A program made the position numbers and the translations under genes. The notes under the pieces are model-generated. The model was not told the origin of the DNA. It saw nothing but the letters and a program-made list of their open reading frames with translations, and searched no databases. A stretch of DNA of 64,000 nucleotides from the NCBI GenBank assembly GCA_025617745.1, contig CM046867.1, positions 30,062,705 through 30,126,704 on the forward strand, read 5' to 3'. Source of the DNA: Heliocidaris erythrogramma (lineage: Eukaryota; Echinodermata; Echinoidea; Camarodonta; Echinometridae). Shown piece by piece: positions 1 through 12,687 of the stretch (positions are counted from its first letter, which is position 1; every line of letters begins with the position of its first letter).

Positions 1-321
1 TCTCACCGGTCATCTTGGCCGCACACTGCAACCAGTTTGAAATCCTCCAACTCCTTCTGACCCGCGGCGCCACCATCTATAAGCCGCATCCGTGTGTCTG
101 CGCTTGCGCAGTTTGTGAGGAGAAACAGAAACAAGATAGCCTGCGGTACTCATTGGACCGTATCAATACTTACCGTGCCCTTGCCAGTCCAGCCTGGATC
201 TCGTTGACCAGTTGTGATCCCGTTCTCACTGCCTTTAAGTTGAGCTGGGAGCTACAGCGTCTAGCCATGAGAGAGAACGAATTCAAGGACATCTATCTCA
301 CGCTCAGTGAACAGGCAAAAG
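1..321 (+). CDS. TRPC: TRPC exon: last ankyrin repeat, zinc site, TRP_2 linker
   Basis: Reading frame starts at base 3 and is open from the window edge, so the exon is cut by the window, not by a start codon. The product begins with an ankyrin-like helix pair ([15 protein letters not shown]), then H at 87-89 and C at 99, 105 and 114 in the spacing H-x3-C-x-C-x2-C. That spacing is the conserved TRPC zinc site. The stretch ending ALASPAW...ENEF is the TRP_2 region. The donor is G|GTAAGA at 321/322, leaving phase 1. Confidence 0.93.
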
Positions 322-3300
322 GTAAGATCTTCTGATATATATGGCCCTAAAGTAGCATTTTTGAGTGAAAATAAAGCTTATTGGATTGAGGGGCCCTTTA
401 CTTTAGATTCCTTATCTTCATTAAAACTGTCATTAAAAAAAATCTCTGTCATTATACAACGTGGGAACTTTGTATAGCAGTGGCGTAAACAGGTTCCAAA
501 TTGTGGGGGTATGATTTCATGAATTCGGGCCGCAGTGTCTAGCAGTGGCGTATCTAGGGCTTTTTTGTCCAGGGCAAACAATAAAAATTTCTTTCCCCCA
601 CCCTCACACACACCTAAATTTATCAGCTCAAGAGTACAAACCATTTGTAATTAAGAAACAGGACTACGTAAAAAAAAACTTAATCCGGATCGAGTTGCTA
701 GCCAAAGTTAATGAAAAACAAGCGAAGGAGCAAAGCGACCACCGAGTAGTGGGGGTATGATTTCATGAATTCGGGCCGCAGTGTCTAGCAGTGGCGTATC
801 TAGGGCTTTTTTGTCCAGGGCAAACAATAAAAATTGCTTTCCCCCACCCTCACACACACCTAAATTTATCAGCTCAAGAGTACAAACCATTTGTAATTAA
901 GAAACAGGACTACGTAAAAAAAATTTCTTATGCACTTAGTTGCTAGCCAAAGTTAATGAAAAACAAGCGAAGGAGCAAAGCGACCACCGAGTAGAAATTT
1001 TGCATTTTCACCCCTCAAGAAACGCAAGTTCTTATGCAGCGGCCACGGAGCGTTTATGAAAGGGGGGGTCTGATTTCACTCCTTAATGACAATTTTCGAA
1101 TTTTTCCCCCCGATATTTTATAAACGTGTCTACTCAAAAAAAGTGTGCGGGGGGGGGGGGGGGGTTGCAGTGTAGACTTTCTTTTAATTATCAATTTGTC
1201 AAATTAAAGGAAACATGAAAATTATATCTGTATGTACTTATTTCAACAATATGCATGCATGGTTCAATCTGGGTTTCCTTTTTATTGACTAACACTGTAT
1301 AAGACACCTTGGGCTTGAAAACAGAAAATTTATTTATGCGATGATCTCACGCAGAGGGCCCCCTTAGATACCCACCTTTCTTTCTTTCAGTATTTGATTG
1401 TATAAGAAACAACATATTTGACATTTTCCAGCAAATCGGGCCAAAAGAGAGATTTATTATCCTTTTCCTTTTATTTTCCCTATTAACTTACATCTAGTTT
1501 TTGTTTGTTTGTTAGGGGTCATTATTTTCTTACTCATTGTCTAATTGACCATAACATTTTAGTTTTATTCTGTTTTTCTTTATTTTTGTAAACATTTTAT
1601 TTTTACATTTATATTTTTTTTGTATTATTATTTTTTTCTAAATTTCTCTTTTTTTTCTTTCTTTTTCTTTTCTTTTCTTTTCTTTTCTTTCTTTTTTCTT
1701 TTTTTTCTTTTTATTATTATTTTTTTTTTTTTTTTTTTTTTTTGGGGGGGGGGGCTTGCATTATTCTTAGCCCGAAACCATCCTCCCCCAAATAAATGGT
1801 GTAAATGGTTGTTCGTGCTGCTTTCCCGGTTGGATCTATCGATGCATATACATCATCGTTATGTTTTAAATGTCGTAAATTCACCAAGGTTCGAACAAAT
1901 ATTTATCAAATATTTTATTCCCCCTGTAGCACGCATTTTAACACACATGTACATCTTACAAGCTTTCATATTTCTCACCTCTTGTGACAATGCACTTTGC
2001 AATATATTGATCATCTCCACCTGTTTTCTGCCCAGTGGGAATACCTTGAACAGTGATAAAATACTCTACCTCACAGGTACCTTTTGCTTTAACCTGTTGA
2101 TTACTAAATTATCTCATTCCCATACGATTAATACAGGATCCACCAGATTCCCGTGGGCAATGTGTTAAGACAGTAATTACCCTTTCGGTGTTTGCCTTGT
2201 ATAGAACATGAAATATGTTTGTGTGACAACCCTTCGTTATATGATGGTGTAGAAGTGTCGTAGTCCAGTGGTTCAATAACTTGACTGGGAATGCAAAGGT
2301 CGTGGGTTCGAACCCCGGCACGGCACTTATGCCCTTGAGCAAGGCATTTTATCTACATTGCTCCTCTCCATCCAGGTGTTAAATGGGTACCCGGGAGGAT
2401 GCGAACGTCATTGTGGTTGGATTAGCATGTGCGCGCTTGGAAACAGGCGACTGGCTGGAATGCTCCCCAGAGGAGTGGAGAATGTGCACTGTAATGTGCA
2501 TTTCCGCTCATCTGCATTACTAACAACAACAACAATAATGATGATAATAATAATTACAATAATAATTATCACAATTATAATAATGGTGATAATAATAATA
2601 ATGATAATAATAATAACAAATTCCAACCCTTTGTTTATCGGCGCCGTGTTGCTATTGTCACGACTGTCCTCGTAAATTTTAGGCGAAGTAATATTCATTG
2701 GTAGTTCTAGAAAGGCGTAAGAACTTGATGAAAATGCATATATATCCTCAAAATACGAGGAGAGGGTACTGGTAAAGATGGAGGTGAAAGATGATTTCTG
2801 AGCTTTTTGACAAATACAATTCCTTGTGACTGATTGTCTCTTTCAATAAACATTAAACAAACCCTGTAATATCTGCGAATTTGTACCATGATCCTTCCAA
2901 GTAAAACTGACATTTAAACCAAACAATATGATATCCAAGTTTCTTTTTCTTTTCTTAAATCAGTTAATATATAATATAATTCCTTGTGACTGTTTGTCTG
3001 TCCGATAGACTGATTGTCTCTTTCAATAAACATTGTACAAACCCTATAATATCTGCGAATTTGTACCATGATCCTTCCAAGTAAAACTGACATTTAAACC
3101 AAACAATTTGATATCCAAGTTTCTTTTTCTTTTCTTAAATCCGTTCAACAACTTAGGTAAAGGTGATTTTCCTCTACAACTCAATAAAGAGACATACTGT
3201 AATTGGAAAAACTGTTCTCTAGTAGAAAACGACTTGCTAATGTCCATTCTCATATTGTAAATTGCATCGGAGAATTATCAAAGGATCCCACACAAATTTC

Positions 3301-6300
3301 AAAAGCAGTCTGATATTTTTTTTTTCGGATATCGGCTCTAGTCTTCGTTCAACATAAACCATAGATAGATAAAATAAATTATGTATGCTGGTTTTATCTG
3401 AAGCCCTGTAACTCTATTAATATTTATATCAAGTAACTAAACATAGAATAATGAATTTTGTCAAATCCTTCTAAAAAAATTCAGGCACCATACCGATTAG
3501 CCGTTAATATATATGGAAATCATCTTAATCTTCCAGTGAGCTGAGCAGAGCGGTAAAAATCGAAGTGCTGAGTCGAAAATAGATTCCCTTAATGCCCTAT
3601 TTTATATACACGATAACAGGGTAAAAGGAAATGAACTCTGTTAATAATCTGCGTTTTTGAGAATAACATGAACACAAACGGACAATTACCCCGGACAACT
3701 AATTCTGAGGACTTTGGATTTCTTAGGACTATTAAACCTCAGAAAACATTAACAAATTTTCTCTTTTATGTACTTTAGTTATTCCTTATTGGATTTGCCG
3801 GGAGGAGGGAGGGGAGGGGCACGGGTCAGCTAATGGTACTAGCATTGTGAAATTTAGTTTTTCTGGGTCTAACTCAGGTAACCTTATCGATGAAAAGACG
3901 TACTTACTGAGATAAGAGTCTGCGTACTCCAGACTCATTTCAGCAACAACACTAATTACAAGCAATGTAGTATACAATGTCATTTGCAGCAGGAAAAGAA
4001 CTCTCTACGCTTGGAAACAGGCTAAAGAGTTTGTGCTGTACTTGTCATGTATATACATCATGAGAGGGAGTACCATTGGCCCTATGTGATCATAATGCAG
4101 TGGCGTATCTACAGGGGGGCAGAGGGGGCACGTGCCCCGGGCGGCACATGAAGGGGGCGCAAAAAACGCAAAAGAGAGAAAGAAAAGGGGAGAAATACAA
4201 GAAATTTCATGGTCTTTGATGGTTATTTGAGCCCCAATCAAGGACAAAATGCGTAGGAAATTATGTTTTATATAGGGTTCAAATGCGAAAAATTTCTGAA
4301 GCTCGGTCGCTTTGCTCACTCGCATAATAATGTTCTAGATCTAGCTATTTCGCGCCCCAATGGCGTTTTTAAAGTGCTAACCATTAATTGCCTTGCCCCC
4401 CCCCCCCCCGTATAAGGCAGGAGCATGTTAAATTTTGCGTCCCCAGATGGAATATAAGTGCATGAAATACACTTTCAAAGCATAGAGCATTCGATAGAAA
4501 TCATGAATTTGCCTTGCAATCGCCTTACTAAATTCCTCATATATATTTCTTGTGGGTTTTCATTCATTTTGCGCCCCCAAAATAGGAATATTCAAAATTT
4601 CATTAAAAATCTATGGCTAGGTCGCTGTATTCCAATGGATTCTTTTTGTAAGGGTATAATACATATAAGAAATTTCAATTTGAGGGGTGAAAAGGACAAA
4701 AAATTCTGACGCTCGGTCGCGTTGCTCCCTCGCTTATACAATAACTAATAAAATTTTGGCTAACAACCCCGGGTTATGTGCATCAAAACTCATTTTCACG
4801 TAGTGCCATCATTTCAAAATTAAAAACGCTCATAAATCTGACTTTTGGCATGGGGGGGGGGGGCGCAGATTTGATAGTTTGCCCCGGGCACCAAGATACC
4901 TAGATACGCCACTGTCATAATTCATTGTACTTTTATTACAATCACCGGCGGATTTAGGGAGCAGAACCCCCCCCCCCCCCCCCCCCCCACTTAGAAACGC
5001 AAGTTGCATATTCTTATAGTACACAACCCAAAAATTGTGCCCCCGTAAAATTTTCGGCCCAAAACACATCCGAAAATGTGATAACCATGTTCTTTTTTCA
5101 TATCAGAATTTTTCGGAATTGTGTCCCCAACACCTCCCCCTTTACAATATCCTGGCTCCTCCCCTGATTACAACATCATGGCAAGCGTCGTCAGTGCGAG
5201 ATATTGCGAAAAATATGCTGTAAATATGATGAGATGTACAGGCGGGTATAGTGTTATACTACAGTATTGTACATATTTTCTCAAAATTGAACAAGTGCAA
5301 TAATTACTCTTCCTGCAGTTGTAGGCATAAAATATTTGATCGATTTTTTTTTGCAGATTTATTACATTTTTGTACCACCTATGTCATATTCCTTTAATTT
5401 TGTTCTTCAAGAAATTGTGATAAATAATGTTGGAGGCAAGTTTTGGACAGGAAAGCGAACGGTGAACGGATCATTTACGGATGACAATCATTTCTCAATT
5501 TCTCAGGGTTCTGGCATACTTTTAGAACAGATATGATATAGAACGCGTTTTGAAACTCCAGTTTTGTAATCACAGTATAAATTTAGCTAGCACAAAGCTA
5601 CCTACTCACCTACCTACTTACCATGCTTACCTGCAGGGGCGTCGTTAGACCATTTTTGATGAGGGTGTCGTACCAAATTTGACGAATTTCAGGTTTGTTG
5701 ACAAACGTAAACAATGATGGCCAGATTTACAAATTTTGCCGACAGGTCTTTATAATTTTTCCCAATAAGCAAGAAAAAAACGTGAAAATGTAATAAAATT
5801 GTATATATGAAACTATTTATTTTAGCGATTTACCAACAGCCTTTAAAAAAGGTGCCGACAGAATGTTTTAGGTAAGCGGGGGGGGGGGGGGGTCAAGGAT
5901 ACTGAAACGGCTCAAATATGTGTCAAATCAAATTATGATGTTTTAACGGGGTATAAGAGTATGAAAAATCATCAGGTTGTCATACCTCTTTAACTGACAG
6001 TACCGATTGTGCATTAGCATAGCTAGGCCTCTATATAAAGGTACTCTAGGCCTGGGGTTAATATACCGCCCCCTCCCCCCGAAAGGCTGGCTATCCCAAT
6101 TTGAACGCAACGCGGCGAAGGCGATATGCATGTGATATGGTACCCGTCCCTAATGGCTATTTCTTACGCCCTTTAATATCATAATATTGAAGTAGGAAGC
6201 AATTTCAGAATGTCCCAAAGACATTAAAGAGACGTTTGATTACGCCACTTGGTTTATAGCAAGTGGATGAGAGACGGATCATCATGTTCAAAGAAATTTG

Positions 6301-9300
6301 TTTCTCATAAATGATTAAAGTATAGTCTAAAAACACAGCCTCCATTCGCTTTTCGAGTGAATTGCAAATGGTAGCTGTTATGAATTTGTTTGCACGTGAC
6401 GAGCTTTTTGTCACTCTGGAGTTTCTCTGGAATGATTCAAATATTTATCGATAACACAATTAAGACATCATGTATTACAATGTTACTACATACGACAAGA
6501 TTAACACAGGCGTTAATGATTGGTGCAATGATAAGAGTCTACAAACGGTACAAATCAAATTAATTCCTCTTCAGACGCATGCAAGCATTCAGAAAGAATG
6601 TACACATTTTCAAGTATAGGCCTACTTCATACACAAAATACGTTTCAAATGCTTGGGCAATTTCTTAATTAGTAGTAGTAGTAGTAACAATGATCAAATC
6701 AATCGTGAGAATGTATACTTGGAGAATAGTGGCTGGACATCTTCAAGGGTGAAAATGCAACATGCGTGTATAGAATCCACCGTGTGCATTTCAATAATCT
6801 CAATCTCACAAGGCTTCAAACAGGCATTAAAGGACCAAGTATAGCAACTCGCGAAGAAAGTCCTTTGGCAAAATTGTTTTGGTATTGCGGTGTTATACTG
6901 ATAATAATAAAGATGAATATATAAAGCGCATGATAAACCGGAGAGTCTCTAAAGTATGCGCTTAAGAAAGTAACAACAACAGAATACTATTTCATGGTTA
7001 CAAGTTCTCAATTTACTTTTCCTATATCAAAGAATGAGATGAAGCACTATAATAATTTTTAAATAGCAGAGGAGAAATAAGTTAATTTCTTAAACTTATA
7101 ACATTATGGGAAAATTAACGAATAATATATTCGGAATATGACCACTAAAAGGACTTGAATGACATGCATGACGAGGGCATTAACTCCTCATCGTTTTTGT
7201 TTTTTTGTATTTTTTTTGTTGTTGTTGTTTTGAGCAGCATACGCCGTGGATCTTCTAGAACAGTGTCGGAGCTCAGAGGAAGTCATTGCCCTACTCGACA
7301 AGCAGAGCATGGAAGACGACGATGACGAAGGCTATGGTGCGGATGAGATGAACAGTGGCAAGCTGACTCTGTCAAGACTCAAATTAGCTTTGAAATATGA
7401 TCAGAAACAGGTTTGTGAGAAATGCAAGTAATTGGCTATATCCTCGAAATGTAGTTAGGAGTATAGGCATAAAATGCGTATACAAAAGCAAATAGTCGTT
7501 CAGAACAATTTGCCATAGGCCTATGGCAAAAAACACAAGAACAACAACTATGGAACGATGAGTTAGACCTATGCTCACGGGTTGTATTCTTTTAGTTATC
7601 TTATTTTGGGCCTAAGATTATTTTTAAAAATGGACGTAATATAGGCCTATGACTATTTAAAGCTAATATACGAAAAAGAAACGCACTCATGATCAATTCC
7701 TCTTTTGCGTTCAATTCTTTATCAATAAAAGTGATTAAATGCATACGATTGTACTTGCTCCCTTTTCCCCAGTGGCCCGTATTCTGAACTACGGTTTAAC
7801 TTAAACCTTGTATAAATGTGTGGTTTAACTATGGGCAGCCAAATGTGACACAAATCTCTAACAGTAGATATTCAATTTATCAGCATTTTTGGTACTCAAA
7901 CTATTAAAAACTGTCTGGGAATGGTAAGTACAATATTTTTTCTTGACCGTTAAAGCATGAGACCAGAATCCAGAAAACATAAGGAACATACAATATAAAC
8001 AAAGTTTTGACATTTTTGGCTACCCATAGTTAAACCACACATTTAGACCACGGTTTAAGTTAAACCGGCGTTCAGAATACGGGCCAGTATGTTTGAGTTA
8101 TTTTGAAGTATTCAAACTTCAGTGCAGCTTGAATGCACGGTAAGCATCCATAAGTGTATCAAACGAATCCCGTGAAATGTTTAGTTTAGTATGACAAATA
8201 TAACATTTTATCATACTCAAGTTTCATTATCTTATTTTGCTTTTACCTTCGTCCAGTTTGTGGCCCATCCGCACACCCAGCAGCTCCTTGCATCTATCTG
8301 GTACGAGGGTCTCCCGGGCTGGAGGCGGCGTAACTGGTTCGTCAAGAGCTTGATCTGTTGTGCCCTGATCTGCCTCTTCCCTCTAATGGCTCTCTACTAC
8401 CTGATATTCCCTCGGACACCGATCGGGACACTGTTGAGGTCGCCCTTCATGAAGTTCTTGAACCACAGTGCGTCGTTCATCTTCTTTCTCTTGCTGCTCG
8501 TCATGGCGTCATCGTCTGTTAGCGTGACGTCGAAGCGTGGTCGAACCCCGGACACCACAGAGATCTTCATCCTCATCTTCGTACTCGGTGAGTACCACGA
8601 AGATACTTTCAGAAAAGAAAAAATCTAAACAATTTCTTGACAGTGGGGTAGATCCGTTCTGAGGAGAAGGGTGAGAGGAAGGGATCGCAACCACGTGCCT
8701 ACATTTCTCAAGAATCAAGAATCGGATTCGAAATCGGATTCATTTCAGAACGTTCTAAACATATTTTTAGTATCTTAATAGCATTTTCCAAAGATGATAT
8801 CACTATTATAAGCGTCACTGTATTTATTTTGTCAAACTTTTAACTACTGATTGATTTTAGAATTATTTTTTCACTTAAAAAGTAGGGGTATGTTAATGCC
8901 TACAGGCCAGCCCTCCCCCTCCCTCAAAAGGTGGAGGTGTCGTGCTATAGTGGTTCATTCACTTGACTCTTAATCAGAAGGTTGAGGGTTCGAATCCCAG
9001 CCCGGCACTAACGTCCTTTGGCAAGACATTAATCCACATTTGCCACTCTCCACCCAGGTGTAAATGGGTACCCGATATGCTAGAGCGCTACATATTTGGC
9101 TGCTAAGCTATGACCGGGGTAATAATGAAGCGCCAGGAGCGTCACAACGTGACGGACATGAGCGCTATACAAGAAGCCACCATTATTTATTATTATTATT
9201 AAAAGTAGGGGTATGAATCTCCCCCGCCCCCGGGATTTACACCAGTGCAAAGATGGTTCTTGAAATAGTGCAGTGGTTCTAAAAAGAACCATACTTTTCC

Positions 9301-11225
9301 TATGAACCTTTAAAGTTCTACAAGTAGCAACTAAAGGTTCCTGAATGACATTTCCACCGTTTAATACATTTCTTATAATGTCCTTACTCTAAAAGTATCA
9401 ATTAATTTTCCTTAATCGACGCGAAAGGACTCTTAATTGTATAATGGTTCTTTTTAAAGCCCCATTATTTGGGGGAAGTGGTTGTTTTGGACTCAATTCG
9501 TCAAAAATGGAATTCATGTGCATCCTGGAAATAAACTGGTAAGTGAAGGCCGGAATAATTTTAGAGCTTGATGCATGCCTTCGTTTGGGGAATTTATTCA
9601 ATGATTTTACAACTTGTCATTCTTATTTTCTCTCCTTCGTTGCATATTAATTCTACCAGAATAACTGCGTGCGTAGCTTATCATAAGCTGTTTCACTCAT
9701 AATTCATGAAAAGGGATATGTAGCCACATTACTTTAATCGCAATTTTTTAAATAGGTAATGAGCTAAGTCTAAACAGTTCTCATCACCACTATAGAGTTT
9801 GTAGTATTATGTGAGTCGGGTGTTAAACACCCTTTATCGCCGAGTGTAAACGGCTCTCATTATCAGGCATCGACTTTTTGGCCAAGAAAGCATGACATGC
9901 TTGTAATTAAGAAACAAAGGGACCGATGGCTTTATTTCCTCTCCGAGGGACTTAATATGTTCTAACCCTGTTCCCCCCCCCCCCTGTTACGAGACTATTG
10001 CTCTACCACTGAGGCAGGTCAAGTATAAACATTTCTATATAATCGTCATTTTATTTGAATGGGCCGAATGTAAAAAGATCTTTGTCATTACTTCTTTCAG
10101 GTATGATATGGGCCGAATGTAAACAGCTCTGGGAAGAGGGACTAAGAGCATACATAAGACAATGGTGGAACTGGCTGGACTTCATTATGCTCTCCCTATA
10201 CCTTTGCACCTTCAGGTTTGGAAAAAAAAATCATCAAAAGTCAATAGGCCTAGTATACCATTATTTAGAACTAACAAAACTGAGTCGAGGAATAGAGTAT
10301 TTTCAAAACGATCATCATAAGCATCATATTCCCTGTTTTCACGAAGTGACGGGAGTGAGGAAAATCGCATATTTTTTCAAATTTGAGTTTTTTGCATTTT
10401 TGGACATCATTCACTAACATCTTGGACCTCACAAAGTTTCAGATCATAATAATGTCTAATTATGTAACTATGGCGATAACGTCAACAAGAAAAACCTAGT
10501 AAAAGGATTTTCTGTTTTCAAGAAGTGACGGCTTATAGCCGTCCCGTTTGTTTTACGTGCGCGGCTGAGAGCCGTCGCTTCGTGTAAACAAAATCAAAGC
10601 GTTTTCTTGAATTTGTATTTACACGAAATGACAGTTGTTTACAGCTCATCCCCCTCCCCAATATAAATGAAAAAAGGGAAATAATTGAAATATGATCTAT
10701 CCCAGGATATAAAATTTATTCACCCTTCATACATTAAAGAGGTTGAGATTATGGTTTAAACGTTTGAAAGCGATTTATTCAAAACTAACTTTCTTTTATT
10801 TGCGCGCTCAGCCGTCACTTCGTGAAAACAGTAACTGGTTATCTGAAATGATACTATATCGTAAAATTTTGAACATTGTAACTGCCGTTGTGAAAGTGAC
10901 CCTCGATTGCAAAGATGAAGAAGATAAATGGGAATTTTCCTGCTGGTATCTGATATCGTCTGTGAAGAAATAGAAATATTATGCTCTTTGTCTACGTCAT
11001 TACCTTCTCTTACTCTGAGTTTAGGCCCGTATTATTCGTATATTCAGAAAACAGATTATTATCAGTGATATTACACCGACTTTTCACAGGCGTTGCGCGC
11101 GGAACGGAAAGGAATGCTCGAAATTAGTCAATATGTGGGATTCCTGCATGATGGGGGGGGGGGGGAGCAAAGCTTCTTCTACCGTACTACTACAACAACT
11201 ACTAGTACTACTACTACTACTAGTA

Positions 11226-11264
<39 letters not shown>

Positions 11265-11273
11265 TTACTACTA

Positions 11274-11315
<42 letters not shown>

Positions 11316-11369
11316 ATGTATTACTACTATACTACTACTACTACTACTACTACTATACTACTACTACTA

Positions 11370-11404
<35 letters not shown>

Positions 11405-11780
11405 TACTACTACTACAACTACTACTATTGCTACTACTACTACTACTACTACTGCTACTACTACTACCATTACTACTACTAATAAATTTGTTTCGATATT
11501 GATATTACACCGACTTTTCACAGGCGTTGCGCGCTGAACGGAGAGGAATGCTCGAAATTAGTAAATACGTGGGATTCCTGCATGATGGGGGGGGGGGGGG
11601 GGGTCAAAGCTTCTCCTACCGTACTACTACAACAACTACTAGTACTACTACTAGTACTACCACCATGGGCGTCAATCCTCACAGGAATTATATTCAAGTG
11701 GGGGGACACACCTGGATGCAACAATAGGGTGTCCCCCCCCCCCCCTTGAATAGCATTCCTGTGAGGATTGGCGCCCATGA

Positions 11781-11811
<31 letters not shown>

Positions 11812-11857
11812 ATGTATTACTACTATACTACTACTACTAATACTACTTTTACTACTA

Positions 11858-11892
<35 letters not shown>

Positions 11893-12651
11893 TACTACTA
11901 CTACTACTAACACTACTACTACTACTACAACTACTACTATTGCTACTAGATGCTCAGGGAAGAAGCATCCATAAAATTTGAATTAATTTGCTCCGTCCCA
12001 TACGTCCAGTATCGAGAAAATAGATTTCTATTAAGCGAATATCGATTTTCAACAGAAATATATAAGGAAATCTTCAGTTTAAAAATAAATTGACATATCT
12101 ATTCTATATTTTTAATCTCAAATGGGTTTTTAATTTTGAAAAAGGCAATTGAGCATTTGGATTAAGAAAATCTTCTTGTACACATAAACAAAATGGCAGC
12201 CCCCATGTGCTGCTAGCAGACGATACATATTGCTAGCAGATGGTAAATTTTGCTCAGAAAAATTCGATTCGTATCGATCTCGTATATTTTGACGCGAAGC
12301 CATATAGTCTAACAAGTAGGAATTAATAACACCTTTGAACACTATCGTCTTTATTTTTGAGCGTAATTCTCCTTTTAACCAAGTAGAAGTCGGACCAATA
12401 CTTTGCTGATGAATAAGCAATATTTCAAATGGTTAGTGATTAACCAGTGAAATTGGAACATTGTGACCAACATATTTTTGGAAATAACCCATATGGTGTT
12501 GACCAATCGCATTGGTACATTTTTTGACCAGTCCTTTTTTAGAGTGCATTAAAATGACCAGTTTTTGCAAGGTCAAAATGACCACGCAAAAACTGGTCAT
12601 TTTAAGAGTGTACTACTACTACTACTACTACTATACTACTTCTACTACTAT

Positions 12652-12687
<36 letters not shown>

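Larger units (their letters stand above)
322..7237 (+). other. TRPC intron 1 (repeat-rich)
   Basis: A 6.9-kb intron between a GTAAGA donor and a TGAGCAG acceptor. It contains a 246-bp tandem duplication (503-994), a pyrimidine/T-rich tract (1620-1750), a tRNA-derived SINE, a second tandem duplication (2820-3146), a complete hAT-like MITE (4098-4914) and several poly-G or poly-C runs. The rest (about 3150-4090 and 4920-7230) is AT-rich with no ORF or element I recognise. Confidence 0.8.

Noticed and set aside
1620..2168. 182-codon ORF starting in Phe/Ser runs
   Set aside because: It translates a T-rich low-complexity tract and then crosses a G run into non-coding intron of TRPC; no domain.
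2254..2330. Functional tRNA gene
   Set aside because: A and B boxes are present but the stems are imperfect and a SINE body and (ATA)n tail follow; the same holds for 8931 and, on the minus strand, 43582.
11093..11974. Long ORFs of Thr, Tyr or Leu runs
   Set aside because: They are translations of (TAC)n microsatellites; the same runs appear in several frames and both duplicate copies.
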